From assembly GCF_006539685.1 (NCBI RefSeq), contig NZ_BJNM01000007.1:39371-103370 (forward strand): a stretch of DNA of 64,000 nucleotides, given 5' to 3'. A program made the translations under genes and the position numbers. Below the pieces are notes generated by a model. It was not told where the DNA came from, ran no database searches, and worked only from the letters and a program-made list of their open reading frames with translations. This document shows, in pieces, positions 9,128 to 18,606 of the stretch; position 1 is the stretch's first letter, and every line of letters begins with the position of its first letter. Source of the stretch: Gluconobacter oxydans. GTDB lineage: Bacteria; Pseudomonadota; Alphaproteobacteria; Acetobacterales; Acetobacteraceae.

Positions 9128-9511
9128 TCAGGCGGCGCAGGTCTCGGCAAGCGGCAGGACCGGGCGGATGACATGCAGGGCAAGCTCGAAGCTGGCATAG
9201 CTGCCGAGTTCGTGGTCACGGATCTGGTCGATCAGCACCCAGCGCATGCCCTGCGGCCGCAGCATATAGGCGGGATCGGGGTTTTCGCGGACCCAGACCA
9301 GAACATGATCGACGGGAGCCGTGCCATCTACATTGACGGTGTCATGGGCGGCCGGGGCGATTTCCGCATCAAACACGCCCATCCGCTGTCCGGCTTCCAG
9401 CCAGCGCAGCAGATACTCGCGGTGACGGGGGAGAAGGCCCTGACGCAGAGGTACGATGTTGCTCGCGTTGCGGCCATGAGAGAGGTCGTGAAGGTGAGCC
9501 ACCTGCGCCAT
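9128..9511 (-). CDS. hypothetical protein (127 aa), not recognised
   Basis: I do not recognise a family. The protein looks soluble and mixed alpha/beta, with an N-terminal H-L-H-D-L-S-H segment, a helical R-H-R-E-Y-L-L-R-W-L-E-A-G stretch, and conserved-looking aromatic strands (H-V-L-V-W-V, M-R-W-V-L-I-D). It shows no signal peptide or membrane helix. I chose ATG 9511 because GAGGA sits 7 bases upstream; the frame is open to an earlier start at 9637. It ends at the bidirectional terminator shared with the LpoA-like gene. Codon use looks like its neighbours, so it is probably a real gene. Confidence 0.6.
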   Translation of the reverse strand: MAQVAHLHDLSHGRNASNIVPLRQGLLPRHREYLLRWLEAGQRMGVFDAEIAPAAHDTVNVDGTAPVDHVLVWVRENPDPAYMLRPQGMRWVLIDQIRDHELGSYASFELALHVIRPVLPLAETCAA

Positions 9512-9676
9512 CAGGAAGTCCTCATCATAAAGCCGGGCAAGGCACCCGGGTCGTGGTGATGAGTTCAGGCTAGGGTCCGAAAGGCACGTTTCACAATCTT
9601 TAATAACGTCTGGAGACGGTTTTGCGACACAAACCATCCCTACTGTGACAAATCTGCCATGCTCTCAGCGCATAGC

Positions 9677-10591
9677 TTAACACTGTGTTGTCATATTCCG
9701 GTACAGGGATTTGTCCCAGCGGCGGTGCAGCCAGAGCCAGGAACCCGGAATATCGCGGATCCATGATTCGAGACGGTCATTGAACACCTGCGTCAGGACG
9801 AGAACGTCCCTGGCACGGTCGTCCGTTTTTGTCGGCATGAAGGGCGCATCCACGACCAGCACGAGTCTGGCCGGACCATCGCGGCGGACATGTCCGGTTA
9901 CGATCAGGGCGTCGTGTCTCAGGGCGAACACCGCTGCGGCGGAGGCTGTCATGGCGGGGCGACCGAAGAGTCTGGCCTCGATCCCGTCATTCATTTTCTG
10001 ATCACCCAGAACGCCTAGATTCCCGCCTTTGGACAGGTATTTCAGGGCTGCACGCGCACCTTTTGCGCCTTTGGGGAACATGGGCACGTCCTGGCCCATC
10101 GCGTCCTGCCGGAGTCTGTGGATCAGGCGGTCAACGCCGGGGTTGCTGGCCGCGCGGTAGAAGGACGCAAATGGCATGCCATAGCGCGCCACCACAGGCG
10201 GCATGAGTTCCCAGTTGCCGATATGGCCCGAAAAGAAAATGACGGGCCGGCCTGAGGCTCTGGCCGCTTCAAGATGCTCCGCGCCTTCAACGCTCCATCC
10301 CGCGCCGGAGGGCGTGTTCTGTTTCAGGCGGCTGATATGGGGGAACTCACCCACCGTGCGCCCCAGATTTTCCCAGCAGTCGCGGACGATGCGTCGGCGC
10401 GCGGGCGCGTCATATTCCGGCAGGGCGAGCTGAAGGTTCCGGTCTGCGACTTTCGAGACGGGCAGCAGCGGTCCGATTGTGCGGGCCACCAATCCGCCCA
10501 GACTGGAGGACGCTGCGGGCGGGAGGGTCCGGATCGCGGCCAGAAGAGCACGGACCAGAAGGGTTTCCGCGCGGTACAGGAAAGACGTCAC
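9677..10591 (-). CDS. LpxL/HtrB-family lipid A acyltransferase
   Basis: Membrane-associated acyltransferase that adds a secondary acyl chain to the Kdo-lipid A precursor. It has 304 residues with an N-terminal hydrophobic helix and the catalytic H-x4-E motif in G-H-I-G-N-W-E. Further on come the family's P-x-G-A-K-G and G-D-Q-K segments. Its start overlaps the lpxK stop by four bases (ATGA), so it is the last gene of the waaA-lpxK-lpxL operon. Which acyl chain and position it uses cannot be told. Confidence 0.88.
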   Translation of the reverse strand: MTSFLYRAETLLVRALLAAIRTLPPAASSSLGGLVARTIGPLLPVSKVADRNLQLALPEYDAPARRRIVRDCWENLGRTVGEFPHISRLKQNTPSGAGWSVEGAEHLEAARASGRPVIFFSGHIGNWELMPPVVARYGMPFASFYRAASNPGVDRLIHRLRQDAMGQDVPMFPKGAKGARAALKYLSKGGNLGVLGDQKMNDGIEARLFGRPAMTASAAAVFALRHDALIVTGHVRRDGPARLVLVVDAPFMPTKTDDRARDVLVLTQVFNDRLESWIRDIPGSWLWLHRRWDKSLYRNMTTQC

Positions 10592-11571
10592 GAGGCGGAA
10601 AACAGCAGATCAAGGAGGCGTTCGGGGGATTTCGGGTCAGCCCAGAGCAGCTCTACGCCGATGACCTTCACCTGCGTACGGAATGGAAATGGCAGTTTCA
10701 CGGCGTCCTTGGCGGTCGTGACCAGCGTGGTTCCCGATTCCCGGCTGAGGGCTTCGAGGCGCTGGATGTCACGGGGCGTATAGAAATGGTGATCGGGGAA
10801 AGGGAGCGAACGGATGGGGGCGACGCCTGCGTCCCGGAGCATGTCGAAGAATTTTTCCGGGCGTCCAATGCCTGCAAACGCCACAATGCGTCGTCCCTGA
10901 AGGGTCCGGATTTCGGGTCCGGGCACCAGTCGGGCCTGCGCGGTCAGGAGATGCGGCGGGAACGTCGGGATCAGGTTGTGCCGGTCATCTCCCATGACGA
11001 CGACGGCCTGGGCGCGGGCCAGGGCATCGGGCACCGGTTCGCGCAGGGGGCCGGCGGGCAGAACGCATCCATTCCCGAAGCCGGTGACGCCATCCACCAC
11101 GAGGACGGAGACGTCCTGATGCAGTGTCGGGTTCTGGAAGCCATCATCCATAACGAGGCAGTCCGCACCCTGGGAGATGGCAAGGCGGGCGGTTTCGGCG
11201 CGGTCGGCCCCGATCCAGGTCGGGGCGCTCTGTGCAAGGAGGAGCGGTTCGTCGCCCACGTCGCGGGGCGTGCTGCGGTTCGGATTGACGCCGATCGGGC
11301 CGCGCTCGCGGCCGCCATGGCCCCGGCTCAGGATATGGGGGTGATGGCCCCGGTCCCGGAGGCGCTGGACGAGATCAAGGGTGAGGGGGGTCTTGCCGGT
11401 GCCGCCTGTGGTGATGTTGCCGCAGCACAGGACCGGAACAGAGGCATGAAAGGTCGGCTGTCTGAGGCGTCGGCGGGTGAGTGTTGTGGCGATGAAGGAA
11501 AACGGCCGCAGGAGACGGGCGGCGATGCTGCGGGTGGGGCGCAGCCAGAAACGGGGTGGACGACGCGTCAT
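10588..11571 (-). CDS. lpxK: tetraacyldisaccharide 4'-kinase LpxK
   Basis: Inner-membrane kinase that phosphorylates the 4' position of the tetraacyldisaccharide to make lipid IVA. The P-loop G-N-I-T-T-G-G-T-G-K-T-P is present (near residue 50), as is the D-D-G-F-Q motif that contains the catalytic Asp pair. Its 327 residues match the family. It overlaps the upstream WaaA fusion gene and the downstream acyltransferase gene by four bases each, which indicates coupled translation of a lipid A/Kdo operon. Confidence 0.93.
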   Translation of the reverse strand: MTRRPPRFWLRPTRSIAARLLRPFSFIATTLTRRRLRQPTFHASVPVLCCGNITTGGTGKTPLTLDLVQRLRDRGHHPHILSRGHGGRERGPIGVNPNRSTPRDVGDEPLLLAQSAPTWIGADRAETARLAISQGADCLVMDDGFQNPTLHQDVSVLVVDGVTGFGNGCVLPAGPLREPVPDALARAQAVVVMGDDRHNLIPTFPPHLLTAQARLVPGPEIRTLQGRRIVAFAGIGRPEKFFDMLRDAGVAPIRSLPFPDHHFYTPRDIQRLEALSRESGTTLVTTAKDAVKLPFPFRTQVKVIGVELLWADPKSPERLLDLLFSAS

Positions 11572-13448
11572 CGTTCAACCGTTTTCAGGATGCGGTCCCG
11601 CAGGACGCTCACCACGGAGCGCTGCAATCCCGTTGTCCTGACGGGCGGGAGAGGGGATTCGAGCCATCGTGTCAGACACTCCACATCGTTCACGACATGG
11701 ATTGTATCAGAAACGGTGGCCATTGCCTCCCGCCAGTTCTCCATTTTCGGCCCCGTAGCCGTGGGGACCCCCAGACGGAGCGGCTCGAACGGGTTGTGGC
11801 CGCCGCCTTTTCCGGCAAGGGAATTGCCCAGAAAACAGCGATCCGCCAGACGGTAGAACAGACCCAGTTCGCCCAGCGTATCGGCCAGCCAGATCTGTGT
11901 CTGCGGTGTCGGATCCTGACCTGCCGCCCGTCGGGGCAGGTCAAAGTGGGCTGCCAGCTCTGCGCCGCGGGCCGGGTGGCGCGGGACGATGATGGTCAGC
12001 AGATCAGGCTGCAGCCTGCGGGCTTTTTCCGCGGCCTGAAGGACAAGTTCTTCCTCGCCAGGATGGGTGGATGCGGCGACGAAGACAGGACGGTCGCCGA
12101 TCAGGCGCCTCAGCCGGGTATATTCAGCCTCGTCATAGGCCAGTGGCGGGGCGTCCTGCTTGAGGTCGCCGTCTTCATAGACCGGGAGAGCCCCCAGAGC
12201 CCGGAAGCGGGCTGCGTCTTCGGGGCCACGGGCGGCCACCCAGGACAGGCGCTTCATCATGCGCCGTGCCGGGTCTCCCAGACGGGTCCACAGACGGGCC
12301 GAACGGTCCGACAGGCGCCCGTTGACGAGCATGACCGGGATGTCGCGGCGCGAACAGGCGGCGATGATGCCGGGCCACAGTTCGCTTTCCACGAATATGG
12401 CGCCTTCCGGCTGCCAGAGGTTCAGGAAGCGCCTGAGCCAGCGTGGCACGTCATGGGGGATGAAGCGGTGGATGATCCTCTGCCCGTAAAGTGGATGCCG
12501 GGCCACGATTTCGCTGCCGGTGACGGTTGCGGTCGTAAAGAGGATGCGCATGTCGGGCCGCGCCTCGAGCAGGGCTTCGGCCAGTGGCAGGGCGCAGAGG
12601 GTCTCGCCGACGCTGGCAGCATGAATCCACAGAAGCTGCCCCGTGGGGCGGTGGCCTCGGCGCGGTCCCGTGCGCTCCAGTCCCATGCGCTCACGCAGGC
12701 GGTCGGGGAGTTCACGTCCGCGATGCAGACGGATGCGCAGCATGACTGTCAGGGCCGGGGCCATGAGGGTTCCGGCCACACGCCACAGACGGTCCGCCAG
12801 ATTGGACTGCCGGTGCCGCACCACGCTCTCGGCGCGCAACGAGACGTCGTTCAGGGCATTTTGGAGGATCGTGGCATCGGGCTGGAACAGGGGTTCGCCC
12901 ATGATGAGGGCGCCACGTCCGAACGGCAGGGGGAAAGCCAGTCCGTCCCATGACGGCAGACGCAGGCTCGTGCTGGCCATCCCGACAGGAACGACCGCAC
13001 AGCGCGCGAGACGTGACAGGGCGACGGCTCCGGGCTGGACCAGTTCTGCTGGGCCGCGTGGCCCGTCAGGCGTGATTGCAACGAGGGAACCGGCTTCGAG
13101 CTCTTTCAGCGCCGTGCGCAGAACGGCCGCGCCACCCTTGTTCTTGCCCTTTTTGCTGGAAGATCCGTGGATGCCGATGATGCCCCAGGGACGGACGACA
13201 TCGGCGATCAGCATTCCGTCCGGATTGCGGGAAATCAGGACCCGCAGTTCCAGGCGGGGTTCCAGCGTCCGCGCCCAGAACCACAGGGCCGAGCTGAGTG
13301 TCAGCGAGCGGTGCCAGAAGGCGACGACCGTACCCTGCGCCGGGGTTGTCAGGGTTTCGAGGGCGCGGGGTGAGCCACTGACCTGCCAGCGCGTGGAGCG
13401 CAGGCAGGTTCCCAGCCACAGGCGCAGGAGGCGCGGAAACAGGGTCAT
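11568..13448 (-). CDS. waaA: DUF374 acyltransferase-like domain fused to Kdo transferase WaaA
   Basis: Two envelope enzymes in one 626-residue chain. Residues 1 to about 205 are a DUF374/lysophospholipid-acyltransferase-like domain, with an H-R-S-L-T-L segment and G-S-S-S-K-K-G-K-N-K-G-G and T-P-D-G-P-R-G-P motifs. Residues about 220-626 are a GT30 Kdo transferase, with W-I-H-A-A-S-V-G-E carrying the catalytic Glu, then F-V-E-S-E-L-W-P and a C-terminal K-G-G-G-H-N-P-F-E-P motif. WaaA adds Kdo to lipid IVA. DUF374 is usually a separate neighbouring gene. I chose ATG 13448; an ATG at 13484 adds 12 residues. It heads the operon with lpxK and the LpxL-like gene. Confidence 0.88.
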   Translation of the reverse strand: MTLFPRLLRLWLGTCLRSTRWQVSGSPRALETLTTPAQGTVVAFWHRSLTLSSALWFWARTLEPRLELRVLISRNPDGMLIADVVRPWGIIGIHGSSSKKGKNKGGAAVLRTALKELEAGSLVAITPDGPRGPAELVQPGAVALSRLARCAVVPVGMASTSLRLPSWDGLAFPLPFGRGALIMGEPLFQPDATILQNALNDVSLRAESVVRHRQSNLADRLWRVAGTLMAPALTVMLRIRLHRGRELPDRLRERMGLERTGPRRGHRPTGQLLWIHAASVGETLCALPLAEALLEARPDMRILFTTATVTGSEIVARHPLYGQRIIHRFIPHDVPRWLRRFLNLWQPEGAIFVESELWPGIIAACSRRDIPVMLVNGRLSDRSARLWTRLGDPARRMMKRLSWVAARGPEDAARFRALGALPVYEDGDLKQDAPPLAYDEAEYTRLRRLIGDRPVFVAASTHPGEEELVLQAAEKARRLQPDLLTIIVPRHPARGAELAAHFDLPRRAAGQDPTPQTQIWLADTLGELGLFYRLADRCFLGNSLAGKGGGHNPFEPLRLGVPTATGPKMENWREAMATVSDTIHVVNDVECLTRWLESPLPPVRTTGLQRSVVSVLRDRILKTVER

Positions 13449-13518
13449 GCCGTGTCGGGTAGCACGCGGCGTTACAGGCGGCAAAGGTTGGACAGACTTT
13501 CCCGTACGGTCCTGGCCC

Positions 13519-14247
13519 TCACGGTGCCGGATGACGGACTTCCAGGGACGTGAAGGTCACCTGCGCCATGTCGCCGTGACAGGGCATGTGCCATCCGGTC
13601 TGACCGGCGACGGCTTCGAACCACATGACGGATGCGGTCCCGGCCATGGGCATTGCGAGCACGCTGCGACTGCCGTTGACGACAACGACGAGCGTTCCGT
13701 TGGGACGCGAGGAGATGGCATAGCTGACGTTGCGGTCCGGATAGATCGTACCGGCGACGATGTTGTGGGTCGAACTGCCATCATGGACGGTGACGGTCAC
13801 CTGCGAGCGATGGCCGTCTGCGACCAGTTCCACAACGGCACCGTGCGGGCTCTGGATGCGGCCGATGATGACGCGCTGGTCGCTGGGCCAGGTGTCGATA
13901 TGCAGGCTGGCGTTCATGTCGGCCGGAGTCTGCTGGAAATACCAGGCCGTGCCTTCACGCAGGACGGTGGCAGGGGCCGTCTGCCCCCGGATGGACGGCT
14001 GAAGCCCGTCCGTCCGCAGGATGATGGCGCCTGTTGCCGGGTTCTGCTGATAGAACGGGCTGTGGTAGCCGGTTGCGAGCGTGCTGCCCGGAACAAGGCG
14101 TAGTTTCAGCCGTGCCTGCGGCTCCTGAAGGGTGAAGCTGCCTGCCTGTGGCGGAGAGCGTGTGTCCATGGCCGATGCGGGGACCAGCGCGGTACCTGCC
14201 AGTGCGAGGGTCAGGCAGGTTGCGCAGATGAGGCGGGACAGGGACAT
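13519..14247 (-). CDS. secreted PL7 alginate-lyase-like beta-jelly-roll protein, probably inactive
   Basis: Secreted 242-residue protein with a clear signal peptide ending at P-A-S-A-M (about residue 26). The mature part is beta-rich. The order V-L-R-E-G, then V-I-I-G-R-I-Q-S, then M-W-F-E-A-V-A-G-Q mimics the three PL7 alginate lyase blocks (R-x-E-L-R, Q-I-H, Y-F-K-A-G-x-Y-x-Q). The catalytic Gln and His of Q-I-H are replaced by Arg and Gln, and the third block lacks the Tyr pair. If the fold call is right, it may bind polysaccharide rather than cut it. It stands alone between waaA and a universal stress protein. Confidence in the fold is moderate. Confidence 0.55.
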   Translation of the reverse strand: MSLSRLICATCLTLALAGTALVPASAMDTRSPPQAGSFTLQEPQARLKLRLVPGSTLATGYHSPFYQQNPATGAIILRTDGLQPSIRGQTAPATVLREGTAWYFQQTPADMNASLHIDTWPSDQRVIIGRIQSPHGAVVELVADGHRSQVTVTVHDGSSTHNIVAGTIYPDRNVSYAISSRPNGTLVVVVNGSRSVLAMPMAGTASVMWFEAVAGQTGWHMPCHGDMAQVTFTSLEVRHPAP

Positions 14248-14289
14248 GACGGTTCCTTCAGATCGGCAGGCAGGCGTGAACAGGGTGTT

Positions 14290-15174
14290 TCAGCGGCTCA
14301 TGAGAACGGTGAGCTGCGCCTGTTCCAGAATGTGACGGGTGACACCGCCCAGAATCATCTGGCGCAGACGGGAGTGGGAATAGGCGCCCATGCCGAGCAT
14401 GTCGGCATTGAACTCCGTGGCTGCCTTCAGGAGCCCCGCGCCGATGTCACGGTTGACGGCCTCGAACTCGCTGGCCGTGGCGGAAATGCCGTGCATCCGC
14501 AGATAGGTCACGACTTCATCCGCGCCCGGTCCGCGACGCTGGTAGTCCTGACAGGTCAGGACCTGCACGGCTTCGGCCTTGTGGGCCCAGGGCAGGATGC
14601 AGCGCAGGGCCAGTGAGGCTTCAGGCGTGCCGTTCCAGGCGATGGCGATGCGCTTGCCCACCGTCTTTGGCGGGGCGGGCGGAGCGATCACGAGCGGGCG
14701 TCCGCTGTCGAACAGGATGGCATGCAGCGTTTCGGAGGCGCGGGGGTCGCCGTCCTTGGCGAGGTTCGGGACCAGCGTCATGTCGGCCAGACGGGAGCGC
14801 CATGTCAGGGAATCGTGCTCGGTGCCGTTGAGGACATCGAGGCTGGCGCTGACGCCATCGCCCGCGGAGGAGCCGATCTTCGAGGGCTCGACCCGGCGGA
14901 TGCCATGCTCGTGGATGAAGGCGTCGAAGGCCTTGCGGATCGCGATCGCGCGGCGCTGGGCCTCGGTCGTGGCCGTGTCGATCATTTCATTGACCATGCC
15001 GGCCGAGATGCCTTCACCGGCCAGCGTCGCGACTTCGGACGGGTCCGAGCCGACCACGACAGCGGACAGATGGGCATCGAAACGGCGCGCGAAATCCAGC
15101 GCGACCGACATGACGGCTTCGAGGTCACCGGAGCCGTTCAGGGGGAGAAGGATATTCTTGATGTCGATAAGCAT
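14290..15174 (-). CDS. tandem-domain universal stress protein
   Basis: Cytosolic UspA-superfamily protein of 294 residues with two Usp-like halves. The first half begins I-K-N-I-L-L-P-L-N-G-S. The second begins near residue 168 with K-R-I-A-I-A-W-N-G-T-P-E-A and ends with the G-A-Y-S-H-S-R-L-R-Q-M-I-L-G-G-V-T segment, which resembles the G-x2-G-x9-G-(S/T) ATP-binding loop. Such proteins are usually induced by stress or growth arrest; the exact role is not predictable. It is monocistronic as far as the sequence shows. Confidence 0.88.
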   Translation of the reverse strand: MLIDIKNILLPLNGSGDLEAVMSVALDFARRFDAHLSAVVVGSDPSEVATLAGEGISAGMVNEMIDTATTEAQRRAIAIRKAFDAFIHEHGIRRVEPSKIGSSAGDGVSASLDVLNGTEHDSLTWRSRLADMTLVPNLAKDGDPRASETLHAILFDSGRPLVIAPPAPPKTVGKRIAIAWNGTPEASLALRCILPWAHKAEAVQVLTCQDYQRRGPGADEVVTYLRMHGISATASEFEAVNRDIGAGLLKAATEFNADMLGMGAYSHSRLRQMILGGVTRHILEQAQLTVLMSR

Positions 15175-15222
15175 GGGTCAGGGCTCCCCGGCCAAAATCT
15201 GCAGAACGTCGTTATGATGTAT

Positions 15223-15825
15223 TTACGGATAAAGTCGCGTGACGTTCCATCCGTTTCCGTCACGGGTCCACACGGCTCTGTCATGCAGGCGGTAGGGGCG
15301 ATCCTGCCAGAATTCGATGGCTTCGGGCAGAACGCGGAAGCCCGACCAGTTGGCGGGGCGGGGGATCGGCCCGTCGCCGTATTTCTCGTCCACGGCCTTC
15401 AGGCGTTCCTCGAAGGTGCTGCGGTCATCCAGGGGGCGTGACTGGTCGGACGCAATGGCGCCAAGGCGGGACATGCGCGAGCGGCTTGCGAAATACGCAT
15501 CGGCTTCGGCGGCGCTGACGGCTTCGACCGGGCCTTCGATCCGGATCTGGCGGCGAAGGGATTTCCAGTGGAACAGCAGGGCGACATGCGGGTTGGCCAG
15601 CAGTTCGCGTCCCTTGCGGCTTTCCAGATTGGTATAGAAAACGAAGCCGCGCTCATCCACGCCCTTGAGCAGGAGCATCCGGACGGAAGGTCGCCCGTCA
15701 GGCGTGGCGGTTGCCACGGCCATGGCGTTGGGATCATTCGGCTCGGATTTCTCGGCATCCGACACCCAGGCCGCAAACAGGGCGAAGGGATCGGCCTTCA
15801 GGTCAATCAGGGGGATGTCGGACAT
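15223..15825 (-). CDS. pdxH: pyridoxamine 5'-phosphate oxidase PdxH
   Basis: FMN-dependent oxidase converting pyridoxine or pyridoxamine 5'-phosphate to pyridoxal 5'-phosphate. It has 200 residues from ATG 15825, which has a GGAGA ribosome-binding site. Family motifs include R-M-L-L-L-K, F-V-F-Y-T-N-x-x-S-R-K-G, L-L-F-H-W-K-x-L-R-R-Q-I-R-I-E-G, and the C-terminal W-S-G-F-R-V-L-P, E-F-W-Q-D-R-P-Y-R-L-H-D-R, R-L-Y-P. The frame is open further upstream to 16017, but that extension is non-homologous and overlaps nothing useful. Confidence 0.95.
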   Translation of the reverse strand: MSDIPLIDLKADPFALFAAWVSDAEKSEPNDPNAMAVATATPDGRPSVRMLLLKGVDERGFVFYTNLESRKGRELLANPHVALLFHWKSLRRQIRIEGPVEAVSAAEADAYFASRSRMSRLGAIASDQSRPLDDRSTFEERLKAVDEKYGDGPIPRPANWSGFRVLPEAIEFWQDRPYRLHDRAVWTRDGNGWNVTRLYP

Positions 15826-15955
15826 GGGACTCTCCTTGGAACTGGATTGGCGGAACAGGCCTGATGCGGCAGGAGCAACGCAGACCGGTTCGCCAGTGTG
15901 GAGATCATAACGCGGATGGCACGTTCCAGCTATCCGGCCCGCTATGGGCACAAGT

Positions 15956-16472
15956 TTACGCGCTCCGCTCACACCGCGCCTTGATCTGGGACAGCACGCG
16001 TCGTCGCAGCAGGCCACTGACTGGGCGGATCACGAGCCAGTAGGGCAGGAAGCGCCGCCGGACATGGGAAGTGGGACACAGAATATGTGTCTGCGTAACA
16101 AGGCGCGTCCGTCCCCGCTTCGCTGGCACTGTCATAAAGGACAGGATCAGGGTTGCAGCGGACGCATCCCTGTCACCGAGAAACTCCATGGGTGTGTCAA
16201 AACGGCGCAGGCCGTAATCCGTCCGCCAGAAAGCGCCTTTTAGCCCGTAGACCAGACTGCGATTGGTCTGGGAAAGGAGCGTGAAGTCCTGAAGCTCCAG
16301 AGGTGGCGGAGAGGGGGCATGCAGCAGGCGGGCCGGCAGTCCACGCAGGTAAAGGGTTGGGGCGGAGAAGCGGATCATCCCCCAGACGGTAGTGCGGTAC
16401 GGAATTCAGAATGGTCTCGGGCCGGGCGGGGATCAGGATGGAATGGCGTTCGGAAAAATCGAACGGGTCCAT
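15956..16472 (-). pseudogene. SRPBCC-family gene split by a frameshift
   Basis: Two adjacent minus-strand frames together give one plausible protein of about 172 residues. The first frame, from ATG 16472, reads M-D-P-F-D-F-S-E-R-H-S-I-L-I-P-A-R-P-E-T, typical of the start of an SRPBCC/START-like domain. The second frame (to 15956) continues L-R-G-L-P-A-R-L-L, L-K-G-A-F-W-R, T-R-L-V-T-Q-T-H-I and ends Y-W-L-V-I-R-P-V-S-G-L-L-R-R. The frames join at a run of five Gs on the minus strand (about 16379-16383); removing one G restores a single reading frame. It may be a pseudogene, a phase-variable tract or a sequencing error. The molecular function of this family is unknown to me. Confidence 0.65.
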
Positions 16473-16644
16473 GGTGGCGCGGGCGGATTTCGAACACATG
16501 GGGCGGAAATTCCTCAGCGCCGGAGTGATGCCTTAATGCCCGGTCAGAGGGCAAAAAACGGCGCAATCGTCGCAAAGTCTTGTCTGTCACGGGCGCTTGT
16601 GCAACCACGGCCCTCAATACGCCAACGCGATTCAGGAAATCACC

Positions 16645-17496
16645 ATGTCTGAAACGGAAGACAATATCCCGGCTCCAGTGACCGGCACGCTCATGAAGGG
16701 CAAGCGCGGTGTGATCATGGGTGTTGCCAACAAGCACTCCATTGCCTGGGCCATTGCCAGCGCCTGTGCGGCACAGGGTGCGGAACTTGCTTTCACCTAT
16801 CAGGGCGAGGCGCTGGGCAAGCGCGTCCGCCCGCTGGCCGAGAGCGTGGGCTCTTCGCTGGTTCTGCCCTGCGATGTGAGCAATGACGACGCCATCAATG
16901 CGACGTTCGACGAGATCGAGAAGAGCTGGGGCAAGATCGACTTCGTGCTCCATGCCATCGCTTTCGCCGACAAGCAGTATCTTCGCGGTCGCTACATCGA
17001 CACGCCGCGTGATGCGTTTCTGCAGGCCATGGACATCTCCTGTTATTCCTTCGTCGCCGTTGCACGTCGTGCGTCCGCGATGATGAATCCGGGCGGATCG
17101 TTCCTCAGCATGACCTATCTCGGTGCCGAGCGCGTCATGCCGCATTACAATGTGATGGGTGTGGCCAAGGCGGCTCTCGAAGCTTCCGTGCGCTACATGG
17201 CTGCCGATCTGGGCCGCGACGATATCCGCGTGAACGGCATCTCCGCCGGTCCGATCATGACGCTGGCCGCCAACGGGATCAGCGATTTCCGCTACATCCT
17301 GCGCTGGAACCAGCTCAACGCCCCGATGGAGCGCAACGTGACCCTTAAGGATGTCGGTGGTTCGGGCATGTATCTGCTCTCCGACCTGTCCAGCGGTGTG
17401 ACGGGCGAGATCCATCACGTGGATTGTGGCTACCACACGGTCGGTATGAAGAACCCGGACGCTCCGGACATCGCAGCGGTCGGTTCCGGGAACTGA
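16645..17496 (+). CDS. fabI: enoyl-ACP reductase FabI
   Basis: NADH-dependent enoyl-acyl carrier protein reductase, the last step of each fatty-acid elongation cycle. It has 283 residues from ATG 16645. The atypical SDR pattern of FabI is present: [10 protein letters not shown] near the N terminus and the Y-x6-K catalytic pair in Y-N-V-M-G-V-A-K, with another Tyr in [20 protein letters not shown] closes the domain. aroC begins one base after its stop, so the pair is an operon. It is divergent from the broken SRPBCC gene. Confidence 0.95.
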   Translation: MSETEDNIPAPVTGTLMKGKRGVIMGVANKHSIAWAIASACAAQGAELAFTYQGEALGKRVRPLAESVGSSLVLPCDVSNDDAINATFDEIEKSWGKIDFVLHAIAFADKQYLRGRYIDTPRDAFLQAMDISCYSFVAVARRASAMMNPGGSFLSMTYLGAERVMPHYNVMGVAKAALEASVRYMAADLGRDDIRVNGISAGPIMTLAANGISDFRYILRWNQLNAPMERNVTLKDVGGSGMYLLSDLSSGVTGEIHHVDCGYHTVGMKNPDAPDIAAVGSGN

Positions 17497-17497
17497 C

Positions 17498-18580
17498 ATG
17501 TCGGACAACAGCTTCGGGAAGCTCTTTCGCGTCACCACCTGGGGTGAGAGTCACGGACCGGCCATCGGCTGCGTCATTGATGGCTGCCCACCCCGCCTGA
17601 AGCTGTCCGAAGAGGACATCCAGCCCTGGCTCGACCGCCGTCGTCCGGGGCAGTCCCGCTTTACCACGCAGCGCCGGGAGCCGGATCAGGTCCGGATCCT
17701 CTCAGGCGTGTTTGAAGGCCAGACGACCGGCACGCCCATTTCGCTGATGATCGAGAATACCGATCAGCGGTCGAAGGATTACGGCGATATCGCAACCCGC
17801 TATCGCCCCGGTCATGCCGATATAGCCTATGACATGAAATACGGCATCCGCGACTATCGCGGGGGCGGACGTTCTTCGGCGCGCGAGACGGCAATGCGGG
17901 TTGCGGCGGGTGCCGTAGCGCGTGTGCTGCTCAGAACGCTGGTGGGTGAGGGCGTGAAGATCCGGGCTGCCCTGACGGGAATCGGTGGCCAGACCATCGA
18001 TCCGTCCCGCTGGGACTGGGACGAGGTCGAGCGTAATCCGCTGTGGTGTCCGGATGCGGAATCCGTGGGGCCGTGGGAAGCTCTTCTCGACTCCATCCGC
18101 AAAGATGGATCATCAATCGGGGCGACCGTCGAAGTTGTGGCGGAAGGTCTGCCTGCCGGACTCGGTGCGCCGGTCTATGGCAAGCTCGATGCCGATCTGG
18201 CAGGGGCCATGATGGGTATCAATGGCGTGAAGGGTGTCGAAATCGGAGACGGTTTTGCCGTAGCGGCCCTGCGCGGTGAGCAGAACGCTGATCCGATTGC
18301 ACCGGGGCCGCAGTTCGCATCCAACCATGCCGGCGGCATTCTGGGCGGTATTTCGACGGGACAGCCCATTGTGGCACGTTTTGCGATCAAGCCGACCAGT
18401 TCGATCCTTACGCCTGTTCCGAGCATCACGCGCGATGGGGAGTCTGTCGAAGTGATGACGAAGGGGCGGCACGATCCCTGCATCGGTATCCGTGCCGTGC
18501 CGGTCGCTGAGGCGATGATGGCCTGTGTGCTGGCCGATCACCTGCTGCGCGATCATGCGCAGTGTGGCTGGGGGCGCTAG
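17498..18580 (+). CDS. aroC: chorismate synthase AroC
   Basis: FMN-dependent chorismate synthase (EPSP to chorismate), the last step of the shikimate pathway. Its 360 residues match the family. Hallmarks are G-E-S-H-G-P-A-I-G near the N terminus, [17 protein letters not shown] and [13 protein letters not shown]. It starts one base after fabI. Its product feeds the chorismate mutase at 28.5 kb. Confidence 0.96.
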   Translation: MSDNSFGKLFRVTTWGESHGPAIGCVIDGCPPRLKLSEEDIQPWLDRRRPGQSRFTTQRREPDQVRILSGVFEGQTTGTPISLMIENTDQRSKDYGDIATRYRPGHADIAYDMKYGIRDYRGGGRSSARETAMRVAAGAVARVLLRTLVGEGVKIRAALTGIGGQTIDPSRWDWDEVERNPLWCPDAESVGPWEALLDSIRKDGSSIGATVEVVAEGLPAGLGAPVYGKLDADLAGAMMGINGVKGVEIGDGFAVAALRGEQNADPIAPGPQFASNHAGGILGGISTGQPIVARFAIKPTSSILTPVPSITRDGESVEVMTKGRHDPCIGIRAVPVAEAMMACVLADHLLRDHAQCGWGR

Positions 18581-18606
18581 GCCCCAGCCTTTCGGTATCG
18601 GGCGCT

